Shown here in pieces: positions 53,381-64,000 of a DNA stretch of 64,000 nt. Source of the DNA: Pyropia yezoensis (Eukaryota > Rhodophyta > Bangiophyceae > Bangiales > Bangiaceae). The notes below the pieces were generated by a model. It searched no databases. It was not told the DNA's origin and saw only the letters and a list, made by a program, of their open reading frames with translations. Every line of letters starts with the position of its first letter. Position 1 is the stretch's first letter. The stretch lies in contig CM020618.1 of the NCBI GenBank assembly GCA_009829735.1, positions 41,283,030 to 41,347,029 of the forward strand, written 5' to 3'. The position numbers and the translations under genes are program-made.

Positions 53381-56300
53381 GGTGCGGCGACGGGGGCAGC
53401 GGAGGGGTCGGCGCGCATGGGGTGGGCAGGCGGCTTGCCCAAGGGGGGAGGGGGAGGGGGTAAAGGGTGGGAGGAGAAAGGGGTAGACGAGAGGGGAAAA
53501 AAAAGAAAAAAAGTGTAGGAGTCGGCAAAGGAGCACAAAAGGTGGGGGAGGGACGAGGGAGGGCGGGAGTCGGGCGGGAGCGGCACGGCGAGGCAGACGG
53601 CAGATAAAAACAAAGAGAAGGAAAAAGGGAGGTGGTAGGGGCGGACGGCCAAGGGGGAAGAAGAGGAGAGGGGCGGAGGAGGTGGCAGCCCGCCAGGGAG
53701 CGCGGGACAAACCACCACCAACGCCCCGCCGCCGTGGGCCGCACGTCGCGACGCGGCGGCGCGGCGCACCAGCGGCCGCGAGCAGTGCGCGGCGCAGGGC
53801 GCGGGTGTCCGCGGGAGGCGGCGCGGGCCGCGCGGCGCGAACCGCCGGCGCGACGCCGCCACGCGGGGCGCACGGGCCCCGACCGACGGCGACGGCGGCG
53901 GCAATGAGGGGGGGGGGGGGTGAGACGGCGACCGCCGCGGCTCTCCCACGGGGGGGCACGCTGCCGACGGGACCGTGACGATGGGGGGGGGATGGTGGTG
54001 GCAACGTGGGGCAGAAGCGGGGGGGTAACAGAGAGGCGGCGGAGGTGGGGTGTCGGGGGGGGGGGGGGGGGGGAAGGGCGAGACGCGGCGCGACGCGGGC
54101 AGAGGTGGGGTGGGGCAGGGCAGGCAAGGGGGTGGTGGGCACGGTCGGCGCGGGCCGCCGCCGGAGGGAGCGGGTGGCAGACGGGCGAGGCGGGGTGACG
54201 GCGGGGGCGCAGGGGGGGGAGGGGGCGGTGGGGGCGGGGGGGGCAACGGGAAAATGGGGGGGATCCGCCGATCCGGTGGGGCGAGGAGCGCGCGACGCGT
54301 CGCCACGGGCAGCGACATTTACTGGGGGGAGTGGAAAGTGGCGCTCCACCTGCCCCACGCGGACGCGGGGGAGGGGCTCTGGGAGCACCGCAGCAGCCGT
54401 GTCGGTTGGACTATTCGGTACTTCTGTCTGTCGCTTGAGCTGTCTTTGTCCTCCGCTGGGCGGTGTGCTGCCTGGTTCCACGTGGCAGACAGCGCTGCAG
54501 GCATCCTCCTCCCCCTGGGAGTGACACCCGAACAAATATATTTCCATGAAAGTGTCCCATGTAACGAGTATCCAGGAGTGCCACGAACCGGCTCGCAAGC
54601 TGGAAGAACACAGCGGCGTGGCCAGCTGCAGCTACAGCTGTACTACTTTCTTCTGGTCTGTCTGCCTACTTCGTACGTCTCTGAGCGGTTTCTCTACTAT
54701 GCACATATGTCACCTCGGCTGGTCATAGCCCGCTAGTCGACAATTCTCCCGGTGGCGCGGCCGCAGCGGCCCTCGGCCAATGACACCTCCGGTAGCAGGG
54801 CGCTCCCCCACACGTACGTACTCCCCCATCCCCGCGCAGACACAACCGCCCCACCAGTCACCGGCGGCCGCCGCCAGGCCGCCCCCCCTACTGCTGCAGC
54901 GGTCTCCCCACGCCGCCCCTCACGCCCCCCCGCCGCCAACCACATGGCCACAGCTGCCCCCTACTTGGAACTACACCGCACGCCACTGCTGCCCCCAGCC
55001 GTCACCCGAGGCAGCGCCCGCCTGCCCCCCGGCAGCATCTGACCCCCCACGCGACCTCAGCTACCCCCGCCTGGCAGCGCCCGCCCGACCCTGCCGCCCT
55101 CAACCACCCCCCCCGATGGCGACTACCATCTTCCCGGCCGCAACCGCTCAAACCAAGGCAGCGGCCGCCAACCCCCCGCCCCCAGACACCAGCGGCCTCC
55201 CCGCCCCTAGCAAAAGCTGCCCCTACACAAGCCGCCAGCCGCCGCCCCCCCCGGTTAAACGGCCGACCCCCCACCCCAGTCGCCCTACCTCTTCCCCTCC
55301 GCCGACGAGGCCGCCCGCCCTCACGAGTCGGCGGTGTCAATCAAGCCGGCGGCTTCAGTAAAGCCGGCTTCATTGAATGAAGCCGAATGAAGCCGAACGT
55401 GGGACAACGCCCACGGGTGCGCGCAGCGGGCCACTCGAGCCCCAACGGTCCAACGTGTGGCGGCCAGGATGAATTTGATATTCAAGTACGTGGACCAATT
55501 ATTTCATAAAGCGGCACAGATAAGGACATCCATGACGTTGAGAAGCTTCGCTAGTAGTTGTACTTATAGGAGGACGTTCAATTTCCAGGAGAATCAGTAG
55601 ATCGCCTGTCCGGTCGTGCGACCAATGGGAGGCGCGCATTTTCACGAGCCTCGCGCGGTGACCTTCCATCTCCCAGCCGTCGGCTGTCAAGAGCCGCGGC
55701 ACACCCCCAACAGGAGCCATCCTATGCCTGTGCTGTACAGTACTGCGCTACGGCTACACCAATATCAAGTGAACTGTACAGTTCTGTACACAGCACCCAG
55801 GATGTACTGTAGTATCGTGCGGTGCCAGCTGGGCTCGTCGCAGGCTCTCTTCCTGCCTGGACAGCTCACGGATATTTTTTTCCTTTTCCCGTTCTCCCAG
55901 GTGCTGTACAGTACTGTACCGCCGCCTCTGCAGCCCGTGTTGGGGTGCGTGGGGGGGGGTTCACTCCCAATCTGGTAAGAAAGAAATATTCGAGCAACCC
56001 CGCAGGCGAGGCCGCGTGCCGGCGAGGCTCCTCGGCAGATTTTCTCCAACCTCGGTATATCTGGAGATTGCGCCTCTGCGACGCCGTGGTTGCTTTCCTG
56101 CGGGAGGAAACCCCCGCGCACCCCCTCACCCACCCCCTCCCTTTCCAACACGCCCCGTCACAGCCCCCCCCGCATCCATAGCGGGCCAAATTGGAGGGCC
56201 CTCCATCGGGCCATGCGCCAGGGCCCCTGTGCAGGCCGTGCGGTGGCGGGGGGGAGGGTGCTCGCGGCGGCGTTTCCAATTGGGTTAGCGGCCCCCTGGC

Positions 56301-56852
56301 TCGCCCCTCCCGCGCCCCCCGCGGGTTGCCCCGGCGCGCGCGACCCCATTCACTGCCGCCGCCAAGGCCGGTTGTGGTGGCCCGCTTGCTGTGTCTGTTG
56401 CTGCTGCGCTGCAGACGCTGCCGCGTGCCGCCGCCGCCGCCGCCGCCGTCGCCGACGCCGCCGCCACCGCCGCCGCCTGCCGCTGTGCCCCCGTGTCCCC
56501 CGTCGCCTACACCCTCCGTTTGGGGACCGCCACTGCCCTTTGCCGCTCGTCGGCCTCCACCGCCATTACGCTGCCGACCGAGTACTGTACCCATCCGTAG
56601 TACGCCCACTCACCGCGCGTAGGCACATTTACACCCAAACACCACCGCTGGCATTCTCTCTCTTGCCTATCTCCCGGCCACCCCCCTCCCTCCCTCTCCT
56701 CCATTGCTCCTCGTTTCCTTTGGCCACTTCCCTCATCTTTCGCCTCCTCCCTCTGGTGCCCCCCCCCCCCCCCCCCCGGAAGGCATTGTTGTTTGTGTGG
56801 CCGGCACCCTGTTTACCCCTACCCCCCCCCGCGCCGTTACCCTGCAAGGCAC
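53381..56852. other. 3.5-kb intergenic region between divergent genes
   Basis: Poly-G tracts lie at 53289-53310 and 54055-54073. GC content falls locally at 54400-54720. Three palindromic CTGTACAG-containing motifs cluster at 55731-55920. No conserved protein is visible; long Pro-, Arg- or Gly-rich frames are chance products of composition. Confidence 0.45.
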
Positions 56853-59009
56853 ATGGCATACTCGACCTCGGCGGCCGCTCGCCTCGACAGCAGCACGGAC
56901 CCTGCAGAGTACTACTATGTACCCCGCGGGAATGGGGGCGGCGGGGGTGGAGACGCGGCCGCTGCCGCCGCCGCCGCCTCCGCCGCCGCCACCATCATGA
57001 TGGGTGGTGGTGGTGGTGGCGGCGGCGGCGGCGGCGGCAGCAGCAGCGTCCCCCCCCGCACGGGCGCGGTGGCGATCGCGCCGCGCGAGCCGGCCGTTGT
57101 TTTGTACGGCGGTAGCCCTCTGCTGGGCGTCTCCCCGCCCAGCTTCCTTCTCTCTTCCCCCCGCGGTGGTGCGGGGGTGGGGTCGGCCGTGCCGACGCCC
57201 GTGTCGGCGCCCGTCGGCCGCGTGATGAGCATTGACGCGCTCGATGAGCTGGCCCTCCTCCGTGACCAGTCGGTGGCGGTCGCGTACCGCGACGGCATCT
57301 GGCAGGCCCGCCTGGGCCGCCGCCGCGTCGACCGCTCCGCCACGGGTGGCAGCCCTGCGGGTGGCCGCCCTTCTGTCGCCGACGAGCCGTGTGTGCTCGG
57401 CGGCGGTGGGGACGATGGGGACCTGTTTTTTGGGGCCCCCGACGGCACGCCGACGGGCCTGCTGTCGCCTTTCCCGGCCGTGTCGCCTGGCGTGCCCGTT
57501 GGGGAGACGGGCGTGCCCCCCCTCATGCCGGGCGCAGCGGCGGCGGCGGCGCTGGCAGCGGCCGCTGCCGCGGCAGTGTCGATGCCACCCCTGACGACGG
57601 CGGAGGCCCCGATGGGGGTGGAGGGGGCGGCCAAGGTAGAAGCGGGGCTCCTCGAGTCTCTTCCTTTGCCGGCCATGGCGCCGGTGACCGTCACGGACGG
57701 TGGCGTCGTGGATACTGTTACCGCGCCGGCCGCTGCGGGGGCGCCCGAGCCCGTCTCGCAGCCGCCGACGCCCATGCTGTCGGGCCCGCCTGTTGGCTGC
57801 TCGGGTGGCGTCAAGCGCCGCATGCCCTCGCCTGGCGAGTCCGCATCGGCTGGGTATGGGGGGGAGGGCGGCGCGGAGGCGGGTGGTGCTGGCGGTCTGC
57901 TGACTGCCGCCGCCGTCATGCTGCGCAACGGCCTCCCGGCGAAGGCGGCGTCGGCGGCTGTGGCGGCTGCACCTACCCTCGCCGCTGGTCACCGCTCGTC
58001 GTCGGGGTCCTCGTCAGGGTCGCGCTGTAGCTTCCCCACGGCAAGCGGCAGCGTGGGCAGCGACAGTGGCGCCCTGGACGCGCTGTCGTCGGTGCCTATG
58101 TCTGGAGCCGCTTCGACGGCTGCCTCCTCCCTGTGCTCCTCAGAGTTCGGGCGAGCGGCCAAGCGGTCGCGGGCTGTGGGGTCGGGCTTTTCGGCCGCGG
58201 CTGCTGCGCGTGCTGGGGCGGGCTTCCAGATGGCCCCCGTCATTGCCGCCAAGGCCTCTGTCCCCGTGTCTGGTGGTACGGTGCTTGGAGCTGCTCACGG
58301 CCCCACCACGGTTGTACGCGGCATGACGGCCGTGCCCCTGGACACGGTCGCTCTGGCCGACCTGTCTGGCACCACCGCCGCCGAGTCGCGCCGCATGTCG
58401 GCCGAGGAGCGCGCGCTGATGCTTCACAAGAGGAAGCTCCGCAACCGGGCATCGGCTGCGCGCTCCCGTGACCGCCAGCGCGCGTCGGCGTCGGCGACGG
58501 GCTGCGAGGTGGGGCGCCTCCGCGCCGAGGCGGCAGCAGCGGTGGCGGTTGCCACCGCCGCGACCGCCGACGCTACGGCGCTGCGGGCCGACAATGGGCG
58601 CCTGCGGGCGGAGCTGGCGTGCGTGACGGCGCGGCTGGTGGCGGCCGAGTCGGCCGCCGCCGCTGTGGCGGCGGGGCCTCCCGCTACTCCCCTATCAACG
58701 GCGCCGACGGCGCCGGCGGCGGGCGTCGTCACGGGTAGCCGACCCCCCGCCGCTCGCACGGCGGCGGCGGTGGTGGGGGCGGCGTTTGCGGGCGTGGCGG
58801 CGGCGATGGCCACGGGCGAGGCGGCGACGGTGGCGCCCACCACGGCGGCGCAGGCGGCCGAGGCCACGGGCCTCCTCCGCCGCCCGTCGTCGGCGTCGCT
58901 GCTCAAGCGCGTCTCTTCGCTGGAGCGCATGCTGGACCTCACCCACGCGGCCAGGACGGGCGTGTCGTTTGGCATGTCCCGCTCCCGCTCCTTCCTGAAG
59001 TCCTGCTGA
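56853..59009 (+). CDS. bZIP transcription factor
   Basis: The product is 718 residues from the ATG at 56853 (MAYSTSAAARLDSSTDPAEY). The bZIP basic region HKRKLRNRASAARSRDRQR (about 525-543) has the required Asn-x7-Arg spacing. It continues into a zipper (VGRLRAEAAAAV, then ALRADNGRLRAELACVTARL) whose heptad positions include Leu, Val and Ala, so the coiled coil is somewhat weak and may favour particular partners. The N-terminal 500 residues are low complexity with Gly, Ala, Pro and Ser runs, typical of activation regions. The C-terminal end has a second helix (LKRVSSLERMLDLTHA) and a Ser/Arg tail. It should bind ACGT-core or related DNA as a dimer; targets cannot be inferred. No introns. Confidence 0.93.
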   Translation: MAYSTSAAARLDSSTDPAEYYYVPRGNGGGGGGDAAAAAAAASAAATIMMGGGGGGGGGGGGSSSVPPRTGAVAIAPREPAVVLYGGSPLLGVSPPSFLLSSPRGGAGVGSAVPTPVSAPVGRVMSIDALDELALLRDQSVAVAYRDGIWQARLGRRRVDRSATGGSPAGGRPSVADEPCVLGGGGDDGDLFFGAPDGTPTGLLSPFPAVSPGVPVGETGVPPLMPGAAAAAALAAAAAAAVSMPPLTTAEAPMGVEGAAKVEAGLLESLPLPAMAPVTVTDGGVVDTVTAPAAAGAPEPVSQPPTPMLSGPPVGCSGGVKRRMPSPGESASAGYGGEGGAEAGGAGGLLTAAAVMLRNGLPAKAASAAVAAAPTLAAGHRSSSGSSSGSRCSFPTASGSVGSDSGALDALSSVPMSGAASTAASSLCSSEFGRAAKRSRAVGSGFSAAAAARAGAGFQMAPVIAAKASVPVSGGTVLGAAHGPTTVVRGMTAVPLDTVALADLSGTTAAESRRMSAEERALMLHKRKLRNRASAARSRDRQRASASATGCEVGRLRAEAAAAVAVATAATADATALRADNGRLRAELACVTARLVAAESAAAAVAAGPPATPLSTAPTAPAAGVVTGSRPPAARTAAAVVGAAFAGVAAAMATGEAATVAPTTAAQAAEATGLLRRPSSASLLKRVSSLERMLDLTHAARTGVSFGMSRSRSFLKSC

Positions 59010-62000
59010 GCGCGGTCACGGCGGTAGTGGGACGGAGGGGCACGGCGGACTGGCACGGGCGCCAACGGCCTCAGCCTCGTTGGAGAACCCTTTTCTCGAG
59101 AGTGTGCGCGACCCAGGGGGGTGTCCAACGGCTTGGTCCGTCTCGCCCTGCGTCCTCAGCCCGCTTTTTTGTTGTCGCTCGCTTGCTGTGCTTGTTTCCT
59201 GTGTTCGGCGGGGCTGTGTGGCTTGTGGCTGTCTGCTGCCCGCGCTCGGCCTCGTACCGCCCGCAGTGGCGTCATTTGTGTGCCACGATCCCTTTGGCCG
59301 GCTTGGTACCCGGCGATTGCTGCTCTCATGCATGTTTTTTTTTTGTTCCATTTCGTTGTTCTAGGTTAAGTCAGGAGTGCCCCCTCACTTTTTTAAGCTC
59401 CTCGTCCTCCCCAGTATGTACGCGCCGGCAGGCATCAGCAAACCGCGGGTTCATTTCTCGTCCAAGAAGTGAACCCCTCGGGATGCGCCACCACACTCCC
59501 TGCTGGGATCCGGGCACTCGTCAAACGGTAAGAACGAAGAAGCCCCCCCTCTGCCACTGCATAGATACAGTACCACCACCGTCGCCGGATACCAGGTGTC
59601 ATACAAGAGGGCTGGCGGGTAGCGGCGTGCGTATCCAGCTGCTTGTGCCCTCGCCATCTTGAGCGTCCGCGGGGGACTTGGTGCCAGAGCGTGTGTGTTT
59701 TGTCGAGTCTATTTCATTCTCATCATCACAATACCGCTTGTACCAAAGGCGGTCGTCACCTGCCAACCGGGCCAGCGGCCGGGCTGGCGAGCGGCACCTC
59801 TGTCAGCCCCCCATTGGTCAACGTGTTCCTGCCCGGATTTTCTTCCCCTCTCCCGCCGTTTGCAAGGGACGGACGAGGAGCCGAGCCGCTGCGCTACATA
59901 TCGCTTGCCCTCTACCTTGGGGCGCGCTCACCGCACTCGTGTTATCACTGCCCCCACTGCCTGGCATTGAGACCGCAGAGGGGGGTTTGCGGTGGCCATT
60001 GTTCACGCCCGTGGCCCTGTACGCGCCCCGCTGCGCGAGTGCAGGTGTGTGCGGGGTCTGTCCCACGCGGCCTGTTTCCTATTTTTTTCCACCGAGCCGC
60101 CCGCTCTCTCCCCCCTGTTCCAAGAACCTCCCGACTCTGATGTGATGAGAGAGGCAGGCACCACAGCCGGTTCTACACCACTCTGCAGGCGACGACAGCG
60201 CCCGACGGGGAGGATCCCGTCTCCCAGCCGGGGAGACCCTCGTAGTCTGGTCGAGGGTGCGCGTGCCCTCTCCTCGCCGCTAGCGGCGGCGGCGGCGGCG
60301 GCGGCGTCACGGGTTACAGTATCGCGCGCGGGCCCCCCGTCTTTGCATCCAGCCGTTCGTCGACGGTCCCGGACGGGGGCGTGGCCCCTGACGCGGTGGG
60401 GACGGGCAGAGGGGGTGACAGCCCCTGTGTGACTGGATCAGTCGCCAGCCGGAACGCGTCCACTGGGGCACGACCGCCGCCACGGTGTCTGGCTGGGGAG
60501 CTCCCGCCGACGGCACCGGGTGCAGCTCTGCCGTCCCTGCGGGGGAACGCCAAGGCCCTCCACAGCGTGGGACGCGGGGGGGGGGGGGGGGGGGGCAAAA
60601 GGTGCACCAACCCAGCGACACGTCCGCCACTGGGCGCACGCGCGTGGACCCACACCAAGCGCGTCCCGGGCGGTGCGGTGGGGGCAACCGGGCGCCGTCC
60701 GCCGCTGGGCACCGCACGGGGACCGGCACCCAGTCCGTCGGTGCCCCAAAGTCGCTCCAAGGACAAGAATGGAAAAACGGCGCGCGCGCGCACGCGCGGT
60801 GGTCAGCCGCGCCCATCTGGCGGGCGCGATGTCAGGCCGACGCCAAAGGCCGCGGGGAAGGGTGAAGGCCCAGCGGGCGCACCCGCGGTGACAGGGCGAC
60901 GAGGCACCTCCGAAGGACCCCCCAACCCCACCCCCCCCCCCCCTCCCCCTGGCCCCCGCTTTTCCCTTCCACCCCCCCCCCCCCCCCCCCCCCCAACCAG
61001 CAGAGAGTCGCCGGTGACACACGGCGGGGGAAGAGTGGGGGCCACGGCGGGCGTCGCCCAAGCCGCGCCGGCACTTCGGTCATTGCTGCCCAGACCGGGG
61101 CGCGTGCCAAGCGCGGGGGGCCGTGCGGCAGCGACTGCCACTGGGAAGGGCACCCCGTTTGGCCAGTGGCCACCGGCGGGGGGGCCCGCATACAGCGTGG
61201 GCAGTGTACTGTACGCTGCTTGGCGTTGGGCCTGATGATGATGGGCGCTGATTCGATGTGTGTCAAGATGCGGCAGCGACCAGGAAAACGGGGGAAGTGT
61301 CACCTCGCCCCCACCTCGGGCTCTTGGTCCTGCTTATGTACCGTACTGTAGTGTACAGCAGGGTACAGAATACACCTGCATCCCCGTATATAGAGGCGTA
61401 AATGGACGCAACGGGGGCGTCAGGGAGAGAGGAATTGATGAGCGCATTCGGGGCAGCGGCCGTGCACGCCCGCGCGAGGGCCCCGTCACTGGGGGGCGGG
61501 AATAAAAAAAAACTCACGGACCAGAGCGCCGTGGGCCCCCGCCTCCGCACCCACGGGGTGCCCTCTCGCACCCCTCACGCCGCCCACCCCCACGCCCTCC
61601 CGAACAACCACAGCCTCGCACCGCCGCCTCGCCCCTCGGCCAGGCCTCAGCCCCCCCCCCCCCCCCCCTCCCACCACCAGTTGAGCCACGGGAAGGTGGC
61701 CATTTCCGCCCCCACAAGAAATTTCTCACCTGTCGTTTGTCTGCGCACAACGCCCCCAGCCGACCCCTCCCACCCCCCCCCCCCCCTCCGCGCGCCCACA
61801 GCACAGGCTGGCGCCAGAGCCACCACGACACGCGCCCTCCCCCCCCCCCCCCCCTCCTCGCAACCCAAACCTCTTCCAGCCCCCCCCCTGCCACTGAGGA
61901 CAGGGCGGGGGGCGCTGCGGCGGTGTGGCCGGCGGCCCCACCACCAGTCCCCCCCCCCCCCCCCCCCCCCCCCCGTGAGAGGACCACCCACCAGGCAACC

Positions 62001-63098
62001 CCCCTCCCCGCTTGTGCACCACCCGCTGCCGCTCGTGCAGGCGCCACGCCGCCGCGTGGCCACGCGGCGGCGCGGGCCGACTGGCGGGGGGGGGGTGGGG
62101 CAGGCACAGGGAGGGAGGGGAGGAGGGTAGAGGGCAGACGCTGCGCCGCGCGCCGCCGCGCCGCGCGCGCCCCCGCCCCGCGCCGCCCGCCGCGCGCCAG
62201 CCGTCACGGCGCGCGCACCGCGTGCCCGAGGTGCTGCCGCGGGGGGTGGTGGCTGGCTGGCTGGCTGGCCGCCCCACGGCCTGTGCGCCCCCCCCCCCCC
62301 CGTGGGCGCCGTGCGCGTCGCGAGGCGTCCCCGCGCGGCCGTGCCGCCGCCGCCCGCCCCCGCCGGCCCGCCCCCGCCGCCGTGGGCCGCCGCGGCCACC
62401 TCCCGGGCACCTTCCCCCCCCCCGCACCCCCCTCTCCCCCCCCCCCCCCCCGCCCCGCGTGCGTGCCTGCGTTGCGCGCGCGTCGCGTCCGCGCCGCCAC
62501 CGACCACGGCGCGGCGGCCCGCGGCTGCGGCGCGGCACCCGGGCCGCCGTCCCGCCCCTCCGCCCCCCCCCCCCCCCCCCCCCCCCGCCACCCTCCGTTG
62601 CACCCCCCCCCTGCTTGGGCGGGTGGTGGTGGTGGTGGTGGTGGTGGTGGTGGAGGTGGTGGTGGTAGGGGACGACGTGGCGACCACACGCCACGGTGTC
62701 ACGCGCCCACGGCGTTGGGTGGGCGCATCGACCTCCCGTCCTTTGCGGGCAGACGGTGGACTCTGTTGGGGTAGGGGGTGGGTTGGTGGGAGGGGGACGT
62801 CGTTGCCGTCGTGCGACACCGGGTCGTGTCGGTAGGAGCGAGGTGGCCGGCCCGTGTCGTGGGGGGGGGGGGGGGGGGGGGCAGGAGGAGGACGTGCGTC
62901 GTCCTTGGTGGCCTTGTCGGTGACAGGAGCGTGCGTGGTGGGGTCCCCGAGGGGATTTGACCCGCGCTGCTGCGTCGGAGGAGTAAGGAGGAGGAGGAGG
63001 AGGGGGGGCGGGCGAAGGGGGGGGGGGGGGGGTGGCGGAGTGGTTGTTGCTCCGTCGCCAGTTCCCCCCCCTTGTGAACGGTTCCAACCGTAGCGACC
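59010..63098. other. 4.1-kb intergenic region, low complexity
   Basis: 59010-60150 is moderately complex and probably includes the bZIP 3' UTR. 60550-63060 is dominated by poly-C, poly-G and (GGT)n tracts. Open frames of up to 750 codons on the minus strand (61647-63996) are Pro/Arg/Gly-rich compositional artefacts with no family resemblance. No RNA gene recognised. Confidence 0.5.
62622..62668. repeat. (GGT)n microsatellite
   Basis: About 15 GGT units, with one GGA interruption, occur in this AC/GT-rich tract. Confidence 0.9.
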
Positions 63099-63160
63099 AT
63101 GGCCGCCCGCGTCGGCAAGTACCTGCTTTTTGAGACGCTCGGGGAGGGCGCGTTTGGCAA
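63099..63160 (+). CDS. First exon of a protein kinase (SNF1/AMPK-like N-lobe), continuing beyond the window
   Basis: The ATG at 63099 lies in a good context (GACCATGG). The exon encodes MAARVGKYLLFETLGEGAFG plus the first two bases of a Lys codon. This is the glycine-rich ATP loop of a kinase (GEGAFGK, GxGxxG), and the KYLLFETLGEG form is closest to SNF1/AMPK and other CAMK-group kinases. At 63161 the sequence is GTACGT, a good splice donor splitting the Lys codon, and beyond it no kinase motif appears on plus through the window end. The first intron is therefore at least 840 nt, unusually long for this neighbourhood. Subfamily assignment rests on about 20 residues. Confidence 0.65.
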
Positions 63161-64000
63161 GTACGTTTTTTCGAGGGTGCCCATGCCGGTGTGCCAGTGG
63201 GTGGGTTGTGTCGTCGAGGGAGACGGTCTTGCTCGGGCAGCAGTCGCCATGTGGGTCGACGTGCATTGTGGCCCTTGTCCCGTCGCTTGCGGTGCGGGCT
63301 GCCTGACCGATGCCTGTTATTGTTTTGTGTGGGGGGTGGTGCGGGCGGCGGTTGGCTGGCGGGCGTGGGCGGGCGTGGGGCGGTCGGGGTGGTGAGGGAG
63401 GCGGGAGGGCGCGGCGAGTGGCGCCAGTATGGTCCCCCACCTGTGGGTGGTGGATGGATTGGTGGACGCCCCCTCGTGAGGGAAACCCCCACGACCGTCG
63501 GGTGGGCGCGTCGTGGCCGATTAGCGCCGGGGGATGCATTGTGGCCGCGCGCTCGTGGCGGGTGATCCGAGCTCTGGGGCGACGGCGGGGGGGGGGGTCG
63601 TGCCCCGTCGCTGGGGGGTACTCCGCTACCAGTGTGGCACCCCATCCTAGTCGGGGAGGGTTCTCCCCATGGCTGGCCACGGCTGGGGCGGTGGCACGGT
63701 GGCCTTCTGCTGGGGTGGTGGACACGGGGCAACGGCCCGTCGTCCTTGCACTGCGGCTGCGGCATCGGAGCCGCCGTACTGTGGCGAGGATGGCGATGGC
63801 CAACGCTCGCTGCTTCGGCCATCGTGTGGCTTGCGCGCCTGGCGCATGTGCGAGGCGCAATGCTCAGCGGCGACCGTCTTTGCTGGTCTCGGCCTGCATT
63901 TTTTTCTAGTTGGCTCGTTGGATCTAACACGGTTGTGCGCTGTTGTCCTCGGTTGCATCGCCCTGTGCGCGCGTTCTGTGGTTGTTCTGATTGCAAAAAC
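63161..64000 (+). other. Start of the kinase gene's first intron (inferred)
   Basis: It begins GTACGT and contains no kinase-like exon. Several chance open frames are present. The acceptor must lie beyond the window. Confidence 0.5.

Noticed and set aside
60381..61235. Plus-strand 284-codon frame
   Set aside because: Pro/Gly/Arg-rich, crosses poly-G and poly-C tracts, no conserved motif on either strand.
61647..63996. Long minus-strand frames of about 740-750 codons
   Set aside because: Entirely compositional (poly-C/G, GGT repeat) and antisense to the kinase exon.

Overview
The window is GC-rich eukaryotic nuclear DNA. There are no operons or Shine-Dalgarno context. Genes are spaced widely, mostly intron-poor, and full of Ala, Gly and Pro low-complexity runs and long poly-C/poly-G tracts. 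Eukaryote-only families are present: centromere-type histone H3, CDC48, a TMEM120 family protein, a bZIP factor, a chromovirus, and a KDZ/Zisupton-type transposase. The style (about 65% or more GC, few introns, Ala/Gly/Pro-rich inserts in conserved proteins) fits a red alga of the Bangiales (Porphyra/Pyropia type) best. That assignment is inference; another GC-rich alga cannot be excluded.

Layout: 1-522, the 3' end of a gene. 698-3594 (minus), a Gly-rich, zinc-finger and RS-rich protein probably split by an intron. 4.3-6.2 kb, tandem coding-like minisatellites of 171 and 123 bp. 6486-6905 (minus), a divergent histone H3 with CenH3 features. 8643-9538, a small inverted-repeat-bounded unit with one ORF. 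10.7-16.3 kb, an unknown gene (plus) convergent with a PIF1-type helicase (minus) broken by a 4-nt duplication. 17.56-18.42 kb, a 143-bp satellite array. 18.9-33.2 kb, one mobile-element gene on the minus strand (SWIM finger, KDZ transposase, ULP1 protease) into which a complete 9,377-bp Ty3/gypsy chromovirus (19332-28708) has inserted. 33.6-34.3 kb, a 232-bp array.

The second half is host genes: a CobW/ZNG1-type GTPase (34945-37119, plus); two CDC48 genes head to head in a 2.76-kb inverted repeat (one intact, one with a 1-nt deletion in its first Walker A motif); a HAD class IIA phosphatase (43900-45261, minus); a CS-domain plus Sel1-repeat protein (47710-50687, plus); a TMEM120 family membrane protein (51851-53380, minus); a bZIP factor (56853-59009, plus); and the first exon of a protein kinase (63099-63160, plus) whose first intron runs off the window.

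The most notable points are the recent chromovirus insertion inside the protease domain of an older transposon gene, with a 5-bp target duplication that accounts exactly for the reading frame; the extra antisense ORF and recurring CAASTTG-centred palindromes in that chromovirus; the apparent gene conversion of the CDC48 palindrome; and the CenH3 candidate.
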